From: Gammaproteobacteria bacterium
GTDB taxonomy: Bacteria > Pseudomonadota > Gammaproteobacteria > Pseudomonadales > Cellvibrionaceae
Direction: 5' to 3'
Length of the DNA stretch: 63,006 nt
Assembly: GCA_022600975.1 (NCBI GenBank)
Contig: JAHZJJ010000021.1
Coordinates: 1-63,006, forward strand
The notes under the pieces are model-generated. The model saw nothing but the letters and a program-made list of their open reading frames with translations, was not told the origin of the DNA and did not search any database. This document shows, in pieces, positions 39,211 to 48,070 of this stretch. The translations under genes and the position numbers were made by a program. The number at the start of each line of letters is the position of its first letter. The first letter of the stretch is position 1.

Positions 39211-39491
39211 GATTTCTGACGCCTCCAGAGTGTTGGTTAATGCTGAATAGTAAATCAATCTTCAGCTAGACGATACGATCTTAGGCTCTAACTATTTAAG
39301 TACGCCCAGTATAGCTATAATAATTGAAGTTGTGTGCCGATGAAAATTCAGTCTACCTAAGCAGTATGAAAATTGATCTGAGTGCATGAGGCAATGCGCC
39401 TTTATGCTCGCTTTAAGAAAAGCACGATGAAGTGGACCCGCTTGTCGAGACAATAAATTAATATTTTTAGATAGAATGCCCTGTTGTCGAT
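39211..39491. other. Spacer between the carbonic anhydrase gene and the IS remnant
   Basis: About 280 AT-rich bases without ORF or clear site. Confidence 0.35.
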
Positions 39492-39567
39492 CAGCTCAAG
39501 AGTGTGTGTGAGTTGTTGGCAACAGGGGTGTTGTCAACAACTTATACACACGTCTCTGCTTGAGCTG
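39492..39567. repeat. Long imperfect palindrome next to the IS3 remnant
   Basis: The outer arms CAGCTCAAG (39492-39500) and CTTGAGCTG (39559-39567) pair exactly. The inner arms GTTGTTGGCAACA (39512-39524) and TGTTGTCAACAAC (39529-39541) pair with one mismatch around a GGGG loop, and TGTGTG/CACACA pair between them. It overlaps the last codon of the transposase fragment. Confidence 0.75.
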
Positions 39568-40215
39568 GTCCGGCATTGTCGGAATCGTCAACAAGTCCGA
39601 GGTTCTCCCAGGACGTCCTATAAACCGCCATAGGGGCTGCGTTGTCAAACGTCTGGCGCGGTCTTGCCTCATGGTAAAAGTAGAAGTACCGATACGATAT
39701 ACTTTGTGATGGGGCAGGGCTTGCTGGGGTTCGGGCCAGGTGCCACAGAGCGGATGCCCACCACGCTCATCCGCCTTATTAACCTTTACACACGCTTGCG
39801 ATTAATCCTGTACCCTTGGCCCTTCAGATATTGGCTGAGTTTGCGCCTGCGTAGAAAAGAGGGCGCATGCACTCCTCGTCCAGCAGGCGCATCAACTTAA
39901 GCTTAAATTTTGATGCTGGGGTCTTCCTGACCTTCCTATAGTAACTGGCACGGGGGTAGATCCAGTCAACCTGAACCTTCAGGCGGCCTATCTGGTTGTA
40001 AACTTTGTTCTTCTCCTCTTGATGGTTGGCCGTTTGCTGTTTCATTCCTTGCTGAATATGTCATTCAAGTCTTCCAGCAGCTGACTTTTCTATTGGTTGA
40101 TCTGCATGGCGTGAACAACAAACTAGGCTTCCAGTTCGTTGCTGGTTTTGTGCCCTTTGATCGCTCTAATAGCGACCTTGGACTTGAATCTTGAAGTGAA
40201 TGTTTTGTGTTTCAT
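39542..40215 (-). pseudogene. Decayed IS3-family transposase (orfA and orfB) with internal deletion
   Basis: Read on the minus strand from ATG 40215, the first part translates as an IS3 OrfA with in-frame stops (FKSKVAIRAIKGHKTSNELEA-stop, then NQ-stop-KSQLLEDLNDIFSK). Next comes EKNKVYNQIGRLKVQVDWI, joined to OrfB N-terminal sequence (ASYYRKV.., LKLMRLLDEECMRPLFY; then, frameshifted, QGYRINRKRV, RLIRRMSVVGIRS and NPSKPCPITKYI). The sequence then jumps near 39705 to the OrfB C-terminus (YRYFYFYHEARPRQTFDNAAPMAVY). The DDE catalytic core is missing. It cannot transpose. The similarity is by motif recognition, not alignment, but the order of pieces is exactly that of an IS3 element. Confidence 0.82.
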
Positions 40216-40260
40216 TTTTTCCCTTGTTGTCAGTGATTGTATTCTAACTCACTGTCTCTT

Positions 40261-42528
40261 TTAAGGACCGCTATACTTATCTGTAAAGAGTAAGTAGGTA
40301 ATTATGGGATCGTGATCTGATGAGCGATAAGCATCTCGGGAATAAAGGGTTTGGAGCTGCTTTACAGATTTAAACTCTTCATTGTAATCGAGCACGCTGG
40401 GTTCATCGGCATTAATATGCCAAACAAATACACCTGTAACTTTTTTGAGTAAAGAATCATTCGCCAGGGCATAGTCAAGCTGGCCTGATTCGCCAGAGAA
40501 TATATATGAATAGTTGTTAGTTAGGCCAAAATAAGCAAACAATTCATTGTAGCCAGCTTGAGCCAGGGCCGATAAAGGATCTTCTTTTGCATAGGAGTTT
40601 AAATCTCCGATTAGTAAAATATCTTCTTTTGGGTATTCTTCTTCCAGCCACCGAGCGATGGCTGTAGCAGCACGGGTTCTGGTTCGATTGCAGTTTCCTT
40701 GACCGTCACCGGTATCTGGATCATTTAAACTATCACAATCACTTCCCTTAGATTTCAAATGACTAACCGCTATGATAAACTTTTTCTTTTTAGCGATAGG
40801 TTTAAATGCCTGGATTAGCATCGGACGATTTTTTTTGTCATTGAACAAAACATTGCCAGAATCATCAAGAGGGGAGTTGGCACTAGACAATATTTTAGCT
40901 TGGCCCACGGGAATTACTTTATCAACTCGGTAAATTATGCCAACCGTGATAGCATCAGTACCAATTTTTGCTTCTGTAGGCCGTATAAAGGCATACTGTT
41001 GGCCATTATCAGTTGTAGCATTTAAACGTCTAATTAGATCAGTAATTGCGGAGTCATAGTTGTAGCCGTCGTTTTCAAGTTCCATTAAGCCTAAAATGTC
41101 TGCGTCAATACTACGAATTGCATTGATAATTTTACTACTTTGCCGACTGAATTCAGCTTTACTATCAGCGCCACGCTCGGTAGGAAATCCATTATCTTGG
41201 CCATCACCATTAAAATAATTAAGAAGATTAAAATTTGCTACAGTAATATTACTGTTTTGTGGAGCACCTGAAATAGATTGGCGTATATTTTCAGAGCGGA
41301 AGTTGACAAAATTTACTGGAGCTAGCTGGTATTTTTCAAATTTGTAATGCATGATTGCATTCAATTCTATAAGGCTATCCCCTACGCGCAGCGTATTGTT
41401 GGCACTTAATTCGGGCTCAGGATAGCGAATAGGTTCAGGGTTTTGTGTCATTAAACCGTCGTCGAGAAGGATAGAGTCCAGAATATTCGCTTTAGTCACT
41501 GCCAGAGCATCGGCGCCCGGTGCGGCCACCTGAGTGCCAATATAATGACGCTGGCTGCCTAATAGAACTTCACCGTATCGCCCGAGATTATATACTTCAT
41601 TGACAATTAAGCGCTGATCAAAGAAAACTCTCATTCCTTCAAGCGCTTCTAACACTCTTGTTTCTTTTAAAGGTAATATTAGTTTGGTTGCTGTTGGTAT
41701 AGGGTGGCTTTTCGTGCAGAGTTTATGTTGGGTTATATTGCTTAATTGCGTCAAGTTGTTAAATTCAGTAACGGTTGCCTGCAAGCGAACTCTATCACCA
41801 GAAGTATAAGCTAATGGGTTTGTTCCGGTATATGCGAATATTCCCTCGGAGGTTAGTTTATCGCCGTCTATTTCATTCTCGGCCATTTGTAAAAAAAAGC
41901 CCCTAAGCCCAGCTTCATAGTTGCTTGTGACAATAGCCTCGACCACTACAGTTTGGCCTATTAAGGGGCTTTTTTCGCCATTGCCTTGAATAAGATGGAT
42001 GGCAGTGGCTGGATTGTTACATATTAATGGAGTGAGTTTTGGGTCTGTTTTCCCAGGATCCTTCAGTTTTATAGGGTTAGAGAAATCATTAACTTTATAC
42101 TCTTTCCAGGATTCTAAGCTTGTACGATCATTAATCGTGGTATCAAAGTGTAATGGTTTAAGCGTTCTAGGCAGTATGTTATTTTTTATGGAAAGAAAGC
42201 TTGTTTTCCGCTGGATGCTGGGAGCTTCTCCTTTTTGGTCAACACTGTCAATAAATTTTTCTTTATGTCGCAATACTAGGTTATCATCGCCACTGAATAA
42301 GTCAGAATTACTTATTAGGCTAGCGTTGGTTAGTAACATTGCGCTTGCTTTTTTATCTGCTACACCACCCTCTCGAAGATTAAGTGTATTATTTATAGGG
42401 TTATAAAATTCCAAAAGGTTATAGTTGCTGCTATTCTCTATGTACTTTGAAATTACCAAATCATCGATAATAGAAGAGATGGATATACTTTTTATGGTTA
42501 AAGTCATTAAAACGATTAAAATAAGCAT
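40261..42528 (-). CDS. ExeM/NucH-type extracellular endonuclease-like protein
   Basis: 755 residues. N-terminal hydrophobic segment (~1-18), then a lamin-tail-like stretch (DDLVISKYIENSSNYNLLEFYNP). Residues ~165-410 form the OB-fold region seen in this family (CNNPATAIHLIQG, LRGFFLQM, GDRVRLQATVTEFNNLTQLSN). Residues ~425-750 are an endonuclease/exonuclease/phosphatase domain with VANFNLLNYFNGDG, LMELENDGY, AVSHLKSKGSDC, IGDLNSYAKEDP and the terminal catalytic SSDHDPI. Secreted relatives degrade extracellular DNA in biofilms and for phosphate supply. Residues ~30-165 are unusually divergent and the gene is AT-rich. GGAG precedes ATG 42528. Confidence 0.88.
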   Translation of the reverse strand: MLILIVLMTLTIKSISISSIIDDLVISKYIENSSNYNLLEFYNPINNTLNLREGGVADKKASAMLLTNASLISNSDLFSGDDNLVLRHKEKFIDSVDQKGEAPSIQRKTSFLSIKNNILPRTLKPLHFDTTINDRTSLESWKEYKVNDFSNPIKLKDPGKTDPKLTPLICNNPATAIHLIQGNGEKSPLIGQTVVVEAIVTSNYEAGLRGFFLQMAENEIDGDKLTSEGIFAYTGTNPLAYTSGDRVRLQATVTEFNNLTQLSNITQHKLCTKSHPIPTATKLILPLKETRVLEALEGMRVFFDQRLIVNEVYNLGRYGEVLLGSQRHYIGTQVAAPGADALAVTKANILDSILLDDGLMTQNPEPIRYPEPELSANNTLRVGDSLIELNAIMHYKFEKYQLAPVNFVNFRSENIRQSISGAPQNSNITVANFNLLNYFNGDGQDNGFPTERGADSKAEFSRQSSKIINAIRSIDADILGLMELENDGYNYDSAITDLIRRLNATTDNGQQYAFIRPTEAKIGTDAITVGIIYRVDKVIPVGQAKILSSANSPLDDSGNVLFNDKKNRPMLIQAFKPIAKKKKFIIAVSHLKSKGSDCDSLNDPDTGDGQGNCNRTRTRAATAIARWLEEEYPKEDILLIGDLNSYAKEDPLSALAQAGYNELFAYFGLTNNYSYIFSGESGQLDYALANDSLLKKVTGVFVWHINADEPSVLDYNEEFKSVKQLQTLYSRDAYRSSDHDPIITYLLFTDKYSGP

Positions 42529-42722
42529 TCTAACTCCTTAAGTGCCAATTAACTTTTAGAATATCGAAGCTTTCACTCAAGTGGATAGGCAATTACTCAC
42601 ATCTATGGGCAAAAATTACAATAAATTCTTGACAGTATTTTGACAGTATTTTGATAGTTTTTTTATTTGCTCTGTATTATTGAGAAAGTCCTAGCTGGGA
42701 GCTACTGTTTTAGCTACATTGA
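42529..42722. other. AT-rich spacer upstream of the nuclease gene
   Basis: Contains a short direct repeat, TTTTGACAGTATTTTGA-like (about 42633-42655, GACAGTATTTT twice), near where the nuclease promoter should be. No gene. Confidence 0.35.
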
Positions 42723-42884
42723 CCTAAAAACCACAGTTGGATCAGGCAAGTTTGTGCAGGTTATTGATATACTTGATAAATTTTAATAGTTTTCATCATT
42801 GATAAGTTGATTAAGAACTGTAAAAATTCGCCATACACACCAATAACTTAAACAGCTTTTGCGCGCCCAAATAAAACTTCTAGG
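42723..42884 (+). repeat. Palindromic intergenic element, copy C (162 bp)
   Basis: Same length and orientation as copy A. The left end reads CCTAAAAACCACAGTTGG. The right arm is AAAATTCGCCATACACACCAATAACTTAAACAGCTTTTGCGCGCCC and it ends ACTTCTAGG. The flanks (ATTGA and GTTAA) are only partly alike, so the target duplication has decayed or is absent. No ORF. Confidence 0.82.
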
Positions 42885-43152
42885 GTTAAAGATTCTATGT
42901 TCCCTTTAAAATTTTTCTTAGCTTGTAATGATTAGTTAAATCTTGTCTGAATTAACGCAGCTTATTGCAGAATATCTAGTTATCTGCAACCGATGTGCCA
43001 CAAGCGAATCAATCCACCGATTGTTACACAGATGGTGTTTAAGGGGACAGTTTGGCTGTGGGGCGATCAGTTAGTTTTTATGTATATTTCGGGGAATTAT
43101 TGGTTTTCTATCAGGCTGCTAGGCAGCATGCCATTCTAAAGGCAATTGGAGG
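42885..43152. other. Spacer between copy C and the M49-like gene terminator
   Basis: About 270 bases; nothing recognised. Confidence 0.35.
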
Positions 43153-43191
43153 TAAATAAACAGCCCCAGCTATGCCAGGGTTGTTTATTTA
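43153..43191 (-). terminator. Terminator of the M49-like lipoprotein gene
   Basis: TAAATAAACAGCCC and GGGTTGTTTATTTA form a 14-bp stem with one mismatch. It lies 28 bases beyond the stop codon of the minus-strand gene and has AT-rich stem ends on both sides. Confidence 0.75.
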
Positions 43192-43218
43192 ACAGGCGAT
43201 AGTCTCTCACCAATATCC

Positions 43219-44937
43219 CTATTTGATACCCAGTACTTTTTTACCTTGAATGAATGTTACGTCTACCGGAATATTGGCTGCCGCTAACCGATTTAAATCT
43301 GCTTGCAATGTATTGTTGACCACCCCTTTTGTTTTAAGCAATTCTACTGCCTGGGCGTAGTCCCCATTGCCCTGAATAGTTAAAATTAACTGAGATAATT
43401 TGTTCATTGCTTGCTGCATCTTTTTAAAGTCAACACGGTATTGCCCAGTTTTAGCATCGCGATTAAAAGCACCCTGTTCTTGAAAGAAATTAAACCGCAC
43501 CATGTTTGCTTTACCGTGAGCACTGGCGGCACCAAAGCGCACACTGCGGAAGATGCCGGCGAGAAAGGTGACATAATTGTCCATTAATTCGCCTTCTTCC
43601 AGTTCCCCCTTTTGGTGCAATTGGGTAATCATATACAGGCCTAGGATATCGGCTTTGCCCTCTTCTAACGCTGAAGAGGTTTCCTTTAGTGTCTGACGTA
43701 CAGTTTCCCCGCTGGTCAGGGTTTTCTTAATACCCAGGCCGTGAGCCACTTCATGGAACATGGTATTGGCAAAAAAAGCATCAAAGGTGATGTGTTTGCG
43801 TTGGTCTTCAGTAATCAAAATCTCACTGATGGGGACCATAATTTTATCAAACTTGGCACGCATGGCATTTTTTAGCTGCAACCTACGGGTGCCTTTGGCT
43901 AATTGTACCTCTTCATCATTAGGTAGGTTAATAGCGATGGTTTTAGAACCAGCATTGCTGTTACCGGCGTAAAAGAGCACATCGTAGGCATTGAGGTCGG
44001 AGTCGGTTCCCGGCTTTTCGGCTTTATAGGCATCTGGCACCGGCAGCCCTTTTTGTAATTCGGGTAAAAATGTGGAGAATTTTGCCAGCTTTGCACTCCA
44101 GACTTGGTCTTTCAATAAAACATAAGCTTCATAGGCGGTGCGATAGGCGAACAACTGGTCTTCATAATTTTCTATCGGACCAATCACCAGATCAATCGGA
44201 TTGTTCTTCATATCCATCCAGGCCATATCACTGGCGTGAAACTGATCGTTCAAAAGGGCGTCAGCACGGAGTCGCAGGTAATTGGCAAACTGCTGATCCT
44301 GGGCCAAACCCGCGGCCTGGCGCAAAAGCCCGGCGGCGCGGGCGAGTTCCGCAGGATAAGCCTGGCTGTAGGCTATTAGTTCCAACTTACCTGCATTGTT
44401 TCGACGTACGAGAGAATACTGGCCAGCTTTCCCTGTCTGTTGCCAAGCTTCAAATTCCTCTTTGGTCATATCTTGAGGGTAGAATTGTGCCCCCAGTGGC
44501 TTGGCACCAAAGCCTGCAATAAACGGTTTGTTGTTGTTTAAGCGATCCCAGGGACCGTAATTAATTTCTGCAAAACGGCGTGCGCGCTCGTTTTTAATGC
44601 TTTTGAGTAGTGGTTCTGAGGGGCCAAATGCCTGTAGCCAAAAAAGCTGATCCATGATCTTGCTGGCATCAATTAAAAGACCAATCATTTGGCGCTGATT
44701 TTCCGTTAGTTCGGATAAATTGGCTCTGAGCTCCACCGGCGCGTAGATATCGTAACGGGCCTCTGCATCCTCGATTGTGGCTGCTTTTATCTTCTTGGCG
44801 GGCACCAACGGGGTAGCTTTTATTAATTTGGAACTATTCTCAATAGGCTGGGGCTCTGGTACACCCGGCTCCTCAGAAGAGCAGCTAATCAGCATGAATA
44901 GACTGGTCAAAAAAGCGACATATAGCGTGATTTTCAT
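43219..44937 (-). CDS. M49 (dipeptidyl-peptidase III)-like zinc peptidase, lipoprotein
   Basis: 572 residues. A lipobox (LISC, Cys19) indicates membrane anchoring. The metal motif is HEVAHG (H395, E396, H399), followed by ALEEGKADILG (E425/E426), matching the EExxAD/E ligand segment of M49 enzymes. The motif is the five-residue HExxH form rather than the HExxGH of true dipeptidyl-peptidase III, as in a bacterial M49-like subgroup sometimes mislabelled as Nudix hydrolase. It is probably a periplasmic oligopeptide-cleaving enzyme, but activity is inferred. Single gene with its own terminator. Confidence 0.8.
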   Translation of the reverse strand: MKITLYVAFLTSLFMLISCSSEEPGVPEPQPIENSSKLIKATPLVPAKKIKAATIEDAEARYDIYAPVELRANLSELTENQRQMIGLLIDASKIMDQLFWLQAFGPSEPLLKSIKNERARRFAEINYGPWDRLNNNKPFIAGFGAKPLGAQFYPQDMTKEEFEAWQQTGKAGQYSLVRRNNAGKLELIAYSQAYPAELARAAGLLRQAAGLAQDQQFANYLRLRADALLNDQFHASDMAWMDMKNNPIDLVIGPIENYEDQLFAYRTAYEAYVLLKDQVWSAKLAKFSTFLPELQKGLPVPDAYKAEKPGTDSDLNAYDVLFYAGNSNAGSKTIAINLPNDEEVQLAKGTRRLQLKNAMRAKFDKIMVPISEILITEDQRKHITFDAFFANTMFHEVAHGLGIKKTLTSGETVRQTLKETSSALEEGKADILGLYMITQLHQKGELEEGELMDNYVTFLAGIFRSVRFGAASAHGKANMVRFNFFQEQGAFNRDAKTGQYRVDFKKMQQAMNKLSQLILTIQGNGDYAQAVELLKTKGVVNNTLQADLNRLAAANIPVDVTFIQGKKVLGIK

Positions 44938-45216
44938 ACAAATTGAACCTATTGCTATTAAAGAACACGACTACAGTAATTCTCCGCTGTAAAGAAGTCC
45001 AGCGTTACCAATATAAGGCTTGATATTTGGCTTAAACCATAGGATCTAAAGGCTATTTGGCAAGTTTTGTAAATATAGCGATATTATGGTTGCTCAAAAC
45101 GGCTCAATTGAATGTTTAAACGCTCTCTGGCAATATGCTTGCTGAGTTAGATTAAGTCTTGGCAAATATTAAGCATTTAACGGCGTGGAAATCTTATTAA
45201 CCAACGAGATTGTAAT

Positions 45217-45624
45217 ATGTCAACATTTATTAAGCGGCTTAAAGCCCACGATGATTGGCCCGAGTCCTGGGTTATTGCTACAGAAGGTGAATGCCATACC
45301 ATAACCAGTGGAGATGGCCTTATCGCGGTACTGCATCAGGGTGAACAGCAAATCATGATTGAAAGTTTTTTGTTCCCGGCGCTAAATATTAAAGATACTA
45401 ATATTTTTAACGATCTGATTCTCCGCACCCATCAACTGGTACCGCTTTCAACCATTGCTATCACTACCATTCATGGCAGTGATTATTATGTTGCATTTGG
45501 AGCCTTATCCAAAGACAGTAAAACGGCAATTATTATTCAGGAGATTTCTACTCTGTTTAGTAATGTCAATGACTTTCTCGAAATGTATCAGGACCATATT
45601 AACGAAGTGGAGGTGAGCGCATGA
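45217..45624 (+). CDS. yjfI: DUF2170 protein (YjfI-like), first gene of the PspA/channel/ATP-grasp cluster
   Basis: 135 residues, acidic, no signal peptide. It resembles DUF2170 proteins, whose genes precede a PspA paralog in the E. coli yjf operon. Its stop overlaps the pspA-like start by four bases (ATGA), so the two are translationally coupled. The fold and small size suggest an adaptor that binds the PspA-type partner, but no activity is known. The upstream spacer 44938-45216 must contain the cluster promoter. Confidence 0.82.
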   Translation: MSTFIKRLKAHDDWPESWVIATEGECHTITSGDGLIAVLHQGEQQIMIESFLFPALNIKDTNIFNDLILRTHQLVPLSTIAITTIHGSDYYVAFGALSKDSKTAIIIQEISTLFSNVNDFLEMYQDHINEVEVSA

Positions 45625-46316
45625 GTATAATGAAATTGTTTACCGCGTTGCGTGGTAGAACTAATGAAGTGGTGGAATCAGTGGTGGATACTCAGAGCCT
45701 GCGTATTCTCGATCAGGAAATTCGCGATGCTAAGGAAGAGTTGCGCACCAGCGATCAGAATTTGGTAAAAATTATGGCCAAAGAAGAGCTGGCAAAAAAT
45801 AAAGTTAAAGCGCTTGAAAATAGCATTGCCGAATACAGTGACCAGGCTGTTAAGGCCATGGAGCTAAAAGAAGAGGCACTGGCTTTGGAGTGTGCTGAAC
45901 GTGTCAGCGAGCTTGAGACAGAGCTTGAAACAGAAAAATCCATCGCCGAAGGGTTTAGCCAGTCGAGTATTACCTTAAAGGCAAATATCAAACAGGCAAA
46001 AGCCAATGTTCGCCGTATGGAGCAGCAGATTGATCAAATTAAGGCGACAGAGTCGGTACAAAAAGCGCAAGTTGCAGTTTCAAAACACCATTTAGGGGCT
46101 AACAGCAGGGTTAAAACAGCCCTAGACAGCATGGAGCGTATCAAGCAAAAACAGGTAGAGCGCGATGCAGAAATGAAAGCTGCAGAGCGCATGGCCGCAG
46201 AGGAGGGTAGCAGTAGTTTGGATGAAAAGCTGAAACAAGTTGGCATAAAGCCCGGCCGCCAGAAAAGCGGTGCGGATAAGCTGGCACAGTTAATGGCCAA
46301 GAAAGAGACCGCCTAG
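45621..46316 (+). CDS. yjfJ: PspA/IM30-family membrane-remodelling protein (YjfJ-like)
   Basis: 231 residues, almost wholly alpha-helical and charged, with the long antiparallel coiled coil of PspA/IM30/ESCRT-III proteins (from RTNEVVESVVDTQSLRILDQEIRDAKEELR through ~190). A short N-terminal amphipathic helix (MSIMKLFTALRGR) would bind membranes. It is a paralog type distinct from the canonical PspA of the pspABC operon, since no PspB, PspC or PspF gene is nearby. Proteins of this family polymerise on stressed or damaged membranes. Overlaps yjfI by four bases; six bases separate it from the channel gene. Confidence 0.9.
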   Translation: MSIMKLFTALRGRTNEVVESVVDTQSLRILDQEIRDAKEELRTSDQNLVKIMAKEELAKNKVKALENSIAEYSDQAVKAMELKEEALALECAERVSELETELETEKSIAEGFSQSSITLKANIKQAKANVRRMEQQIDQIKATESVQKAQVAVSKHHLGANSRVKTALDSMERIKQKQVERDAEMKAAERMAAEEGSSSLDEKLKQVGIKPGRQKSGADKLAQLMAKKETA

Positions 46317-46322
46317 CAGAAG

Positions 46323-47384
46323 ATGGCTACCTGGATATTTATACGCCGCCTGATGGCGGCGTTTATTATTGATACTAAGGTTTCAACTTTACTGTTAACG
46401 GCAGTGTTTTACTATGCAGCCAGCCTTATGTTAATGACGTTGGCCGGCGAGGCGGCAATCGTAAAGAAACATTTCTTTTTTTACTATCTGGTCGTTACCG
46501 GCTCTTCCGTAGGTTATGGAGATCTGGCACCCAAGACGATAATGGGGCGCTATATCGTTGCTCTGTGGGTTATACCTATGGGTCTGCTTTTATTTGGTGT
46601 TGTTATTGCGAGATTAAGTCTTTGGGTAAGTGGGGTGGCGACAATGACCAGACAGGGTTTAAATACGATAAAAATGCGCAATCATATTGTCATTATTGGC
46701 TGGAATGAGCAGCGAACTTACAGACTTATCGAATTATTGCACTCAGAAGCCAATGGAAAATCCATAGAAATCATTTTGTGTGTAACCAATGATATTGAAA
46801 ACCCGATGCCAGGAAAGATTGGCTTTGTGCGTGTAGACGCCTTCACCAATGAGGAGGCCATGGAACGTTGTTCACTCGCGGAAGCAGAAAGGATTATTAT
46901 TGATAGTGAAGCAGATGATGTCACTTTGACTACGGCATTGTTTTGCCGTCAGCTCAATCCAGCTTGCCATAAAACAGCATATTTCAAAGATGAATCTATC
47001 GCTAAGCTACTTAAAACCCACTGCCCGAAAGTAGAGTGTGTTCCCTCTGTTGCGGTTGAAATGCTGGCGAAGGCAACCCTTGATCCTGGGTCGTCTCAGG
47101 TCACGATGCAATTGTTAGATAGCACTGCGGGGATAACCCAGTACAGCTCCAAGTTGAGCATTGATGGTACATTGAGCTATGCCCAGCTATTGCGCCATCT
47201 TTATTTGCAATGGAACGCCACCTTGCTGGGCATTAAGCATACTGCCGCAGATAGGATTGACCTCAACGCTGACAAAACCACTGAGGTTACAGCTGACGAT
47301 ATTATTTACTACATTAGTACCTCTAGGTTGGACGACAGTGCCCTGATGGAAAGCCTCAATCAGTTGCCACGTAACGCCGTATAA
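46323..47384 (+). CDS. Two-helix potassium channel with RCK (TrkA-N) domain
   Basis: 353 residues. TM1 is about 20-40; the pore loop carries a potassium selectivity filter TGSSVGYGD (59-67); TM2 is about 77-98. From ~117 (NHIVIIGWNEQRTYRLIELL) a Rossmann-like RCK domain follows, with acidic residues in place of part of the classical GxGxxG (IIGWNEQ), and a C-terminal TrkA-C-like part (~250-345). This is a ligand-gated K+ channel architecture (MthK/Kch-like). It is inserted between yjfJ and yjfK within a tight operon, absent from the E. coli version. A role in potassium efflux or membrane-potential control linked to the PspA partner is inferred. Confidence 0.9.
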   Translation: MATWIFIRRLMAAFIIDTKVSTLLLTAVFYYAASLMLMTLAGEAAIVKKHFFFYYLVVTGSSVGYGDLAPKTIMGRYIVALWVIPMGLLLFGVVIARLSLWVSGVATMTRQGLNTIKMRNHIVIIGWNEQRTYRLIELLHSEANGKSIEIILCVTNDIENPMPGKIGFVRVDAFTNEEAMERCSLAEAERIIIDSEADDVTLTTALFCRQLNPACHKTAYFKDESIAKLLKTHCPKVECVPSVAVEMLAKATLDPGSSQVTMQLLDSTAGITQYSSKLSIDGTLSYAQLLRHLYLQWNATLLGIKHTAADRIDLNADKTTEVTADDIIYYISTSRLDDSALMESLNQLPRNAV

Positions 47385-47410
47385 CGTGTAACCACTAAGC
47401 TCAAAATCTC

Positions 47411-48058
47411 ATGTTTAAAAAATTTTTTGCAAAAAATAACACGGAAAAATCAATAGCTAAGTCCCCGGAAATTATGGGGCTAGGTATTGGCAGTAGTTTT
47501 GAAATTGATAAACTATTAATCAAATTAATAATTGGCAAGCTCAGTAACCCCGAACTGCCCGATACGCATTTTGTCAGCGCTGCCGGTATTACCGAAATTG
47601 ACGGTACCACCTTGTTTCGTTTTTACACCAATAACGACTCCTGGCTGCAAGTGATAACCAGTAATGGTACCAGTGAGGCGGATGTGATCGATGTGAAGCT
47701 TTTTCGTTATTATGACACTTTAGATGTATCCAATGAAAAGGACTGGGGGCATTTGTTGCGGCGACAGATCGGCAACAACACTTATCAGCTCGGAGGGCAT
47801 CTATTCAATCGCGTGTGGGAAGCGGTGAATGACTATCATCAGCCGGTGCACTTGGTAGAGACCACTCATGATGAAACCGGCGAGAGCGAAACCACGGACC
47901 AATTTGTCATGCTATTTGAACGCCCGTTGGATAATAATACAGAATCTCTCTATCTTTCTGCAGAGGAAAAACAAACCAAGTACAACACCCTGGATAGATG
48001 TTTCGTCAGAAGTACAGGCATAACTTTAACTCCCTCACAAATAACCATTTACGGTTAA
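47411..48058 (+). CDS. yjfK: DUF2491 protein (YjfK-like)
   Basis: 215 residues, soluble, no signal peptide; beta-rich by composition. It matches the DUF2491 family found in the same position of the E. coli yjf operon. Recognisable blocks are GLGIGSSFEIDKLLI, LFRFYTNNDSWLQVITS and RVWEAVNDYHQPVHLVETT. Function unknown. It lies 26 bases after the channel gene and 12 before the DUF350 gene. Confidence 0.8.
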   Translation: MFKKFFAKNNTEKSIAKSPEIMGLGIGSSFEIDKLLIKLIIGKLSNPELPDTHFVSAAGITEIDGTTLFRFYTNNDSWLQVITSNGTSEADVIDVKLFRYYDTLDVSNEKDWGHLLRRQIGNNTYQLGGHLFNRVWEAVNDYHQPVHLVETTHDETGESETTDQFVMLFERPLDNNTESLYLSAEEKQTKYNTLDRCFVRSTGITLTPSQITIYG

Positions 48059-48070
48059 CAGGAAACCCCT

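Noticed and set aside
39664-39900. 78-codon plus ORF in the IS remnant
   Set aside because: Antisense shadow of the degenerate IS3 OrfB sequence read on the minus strand.
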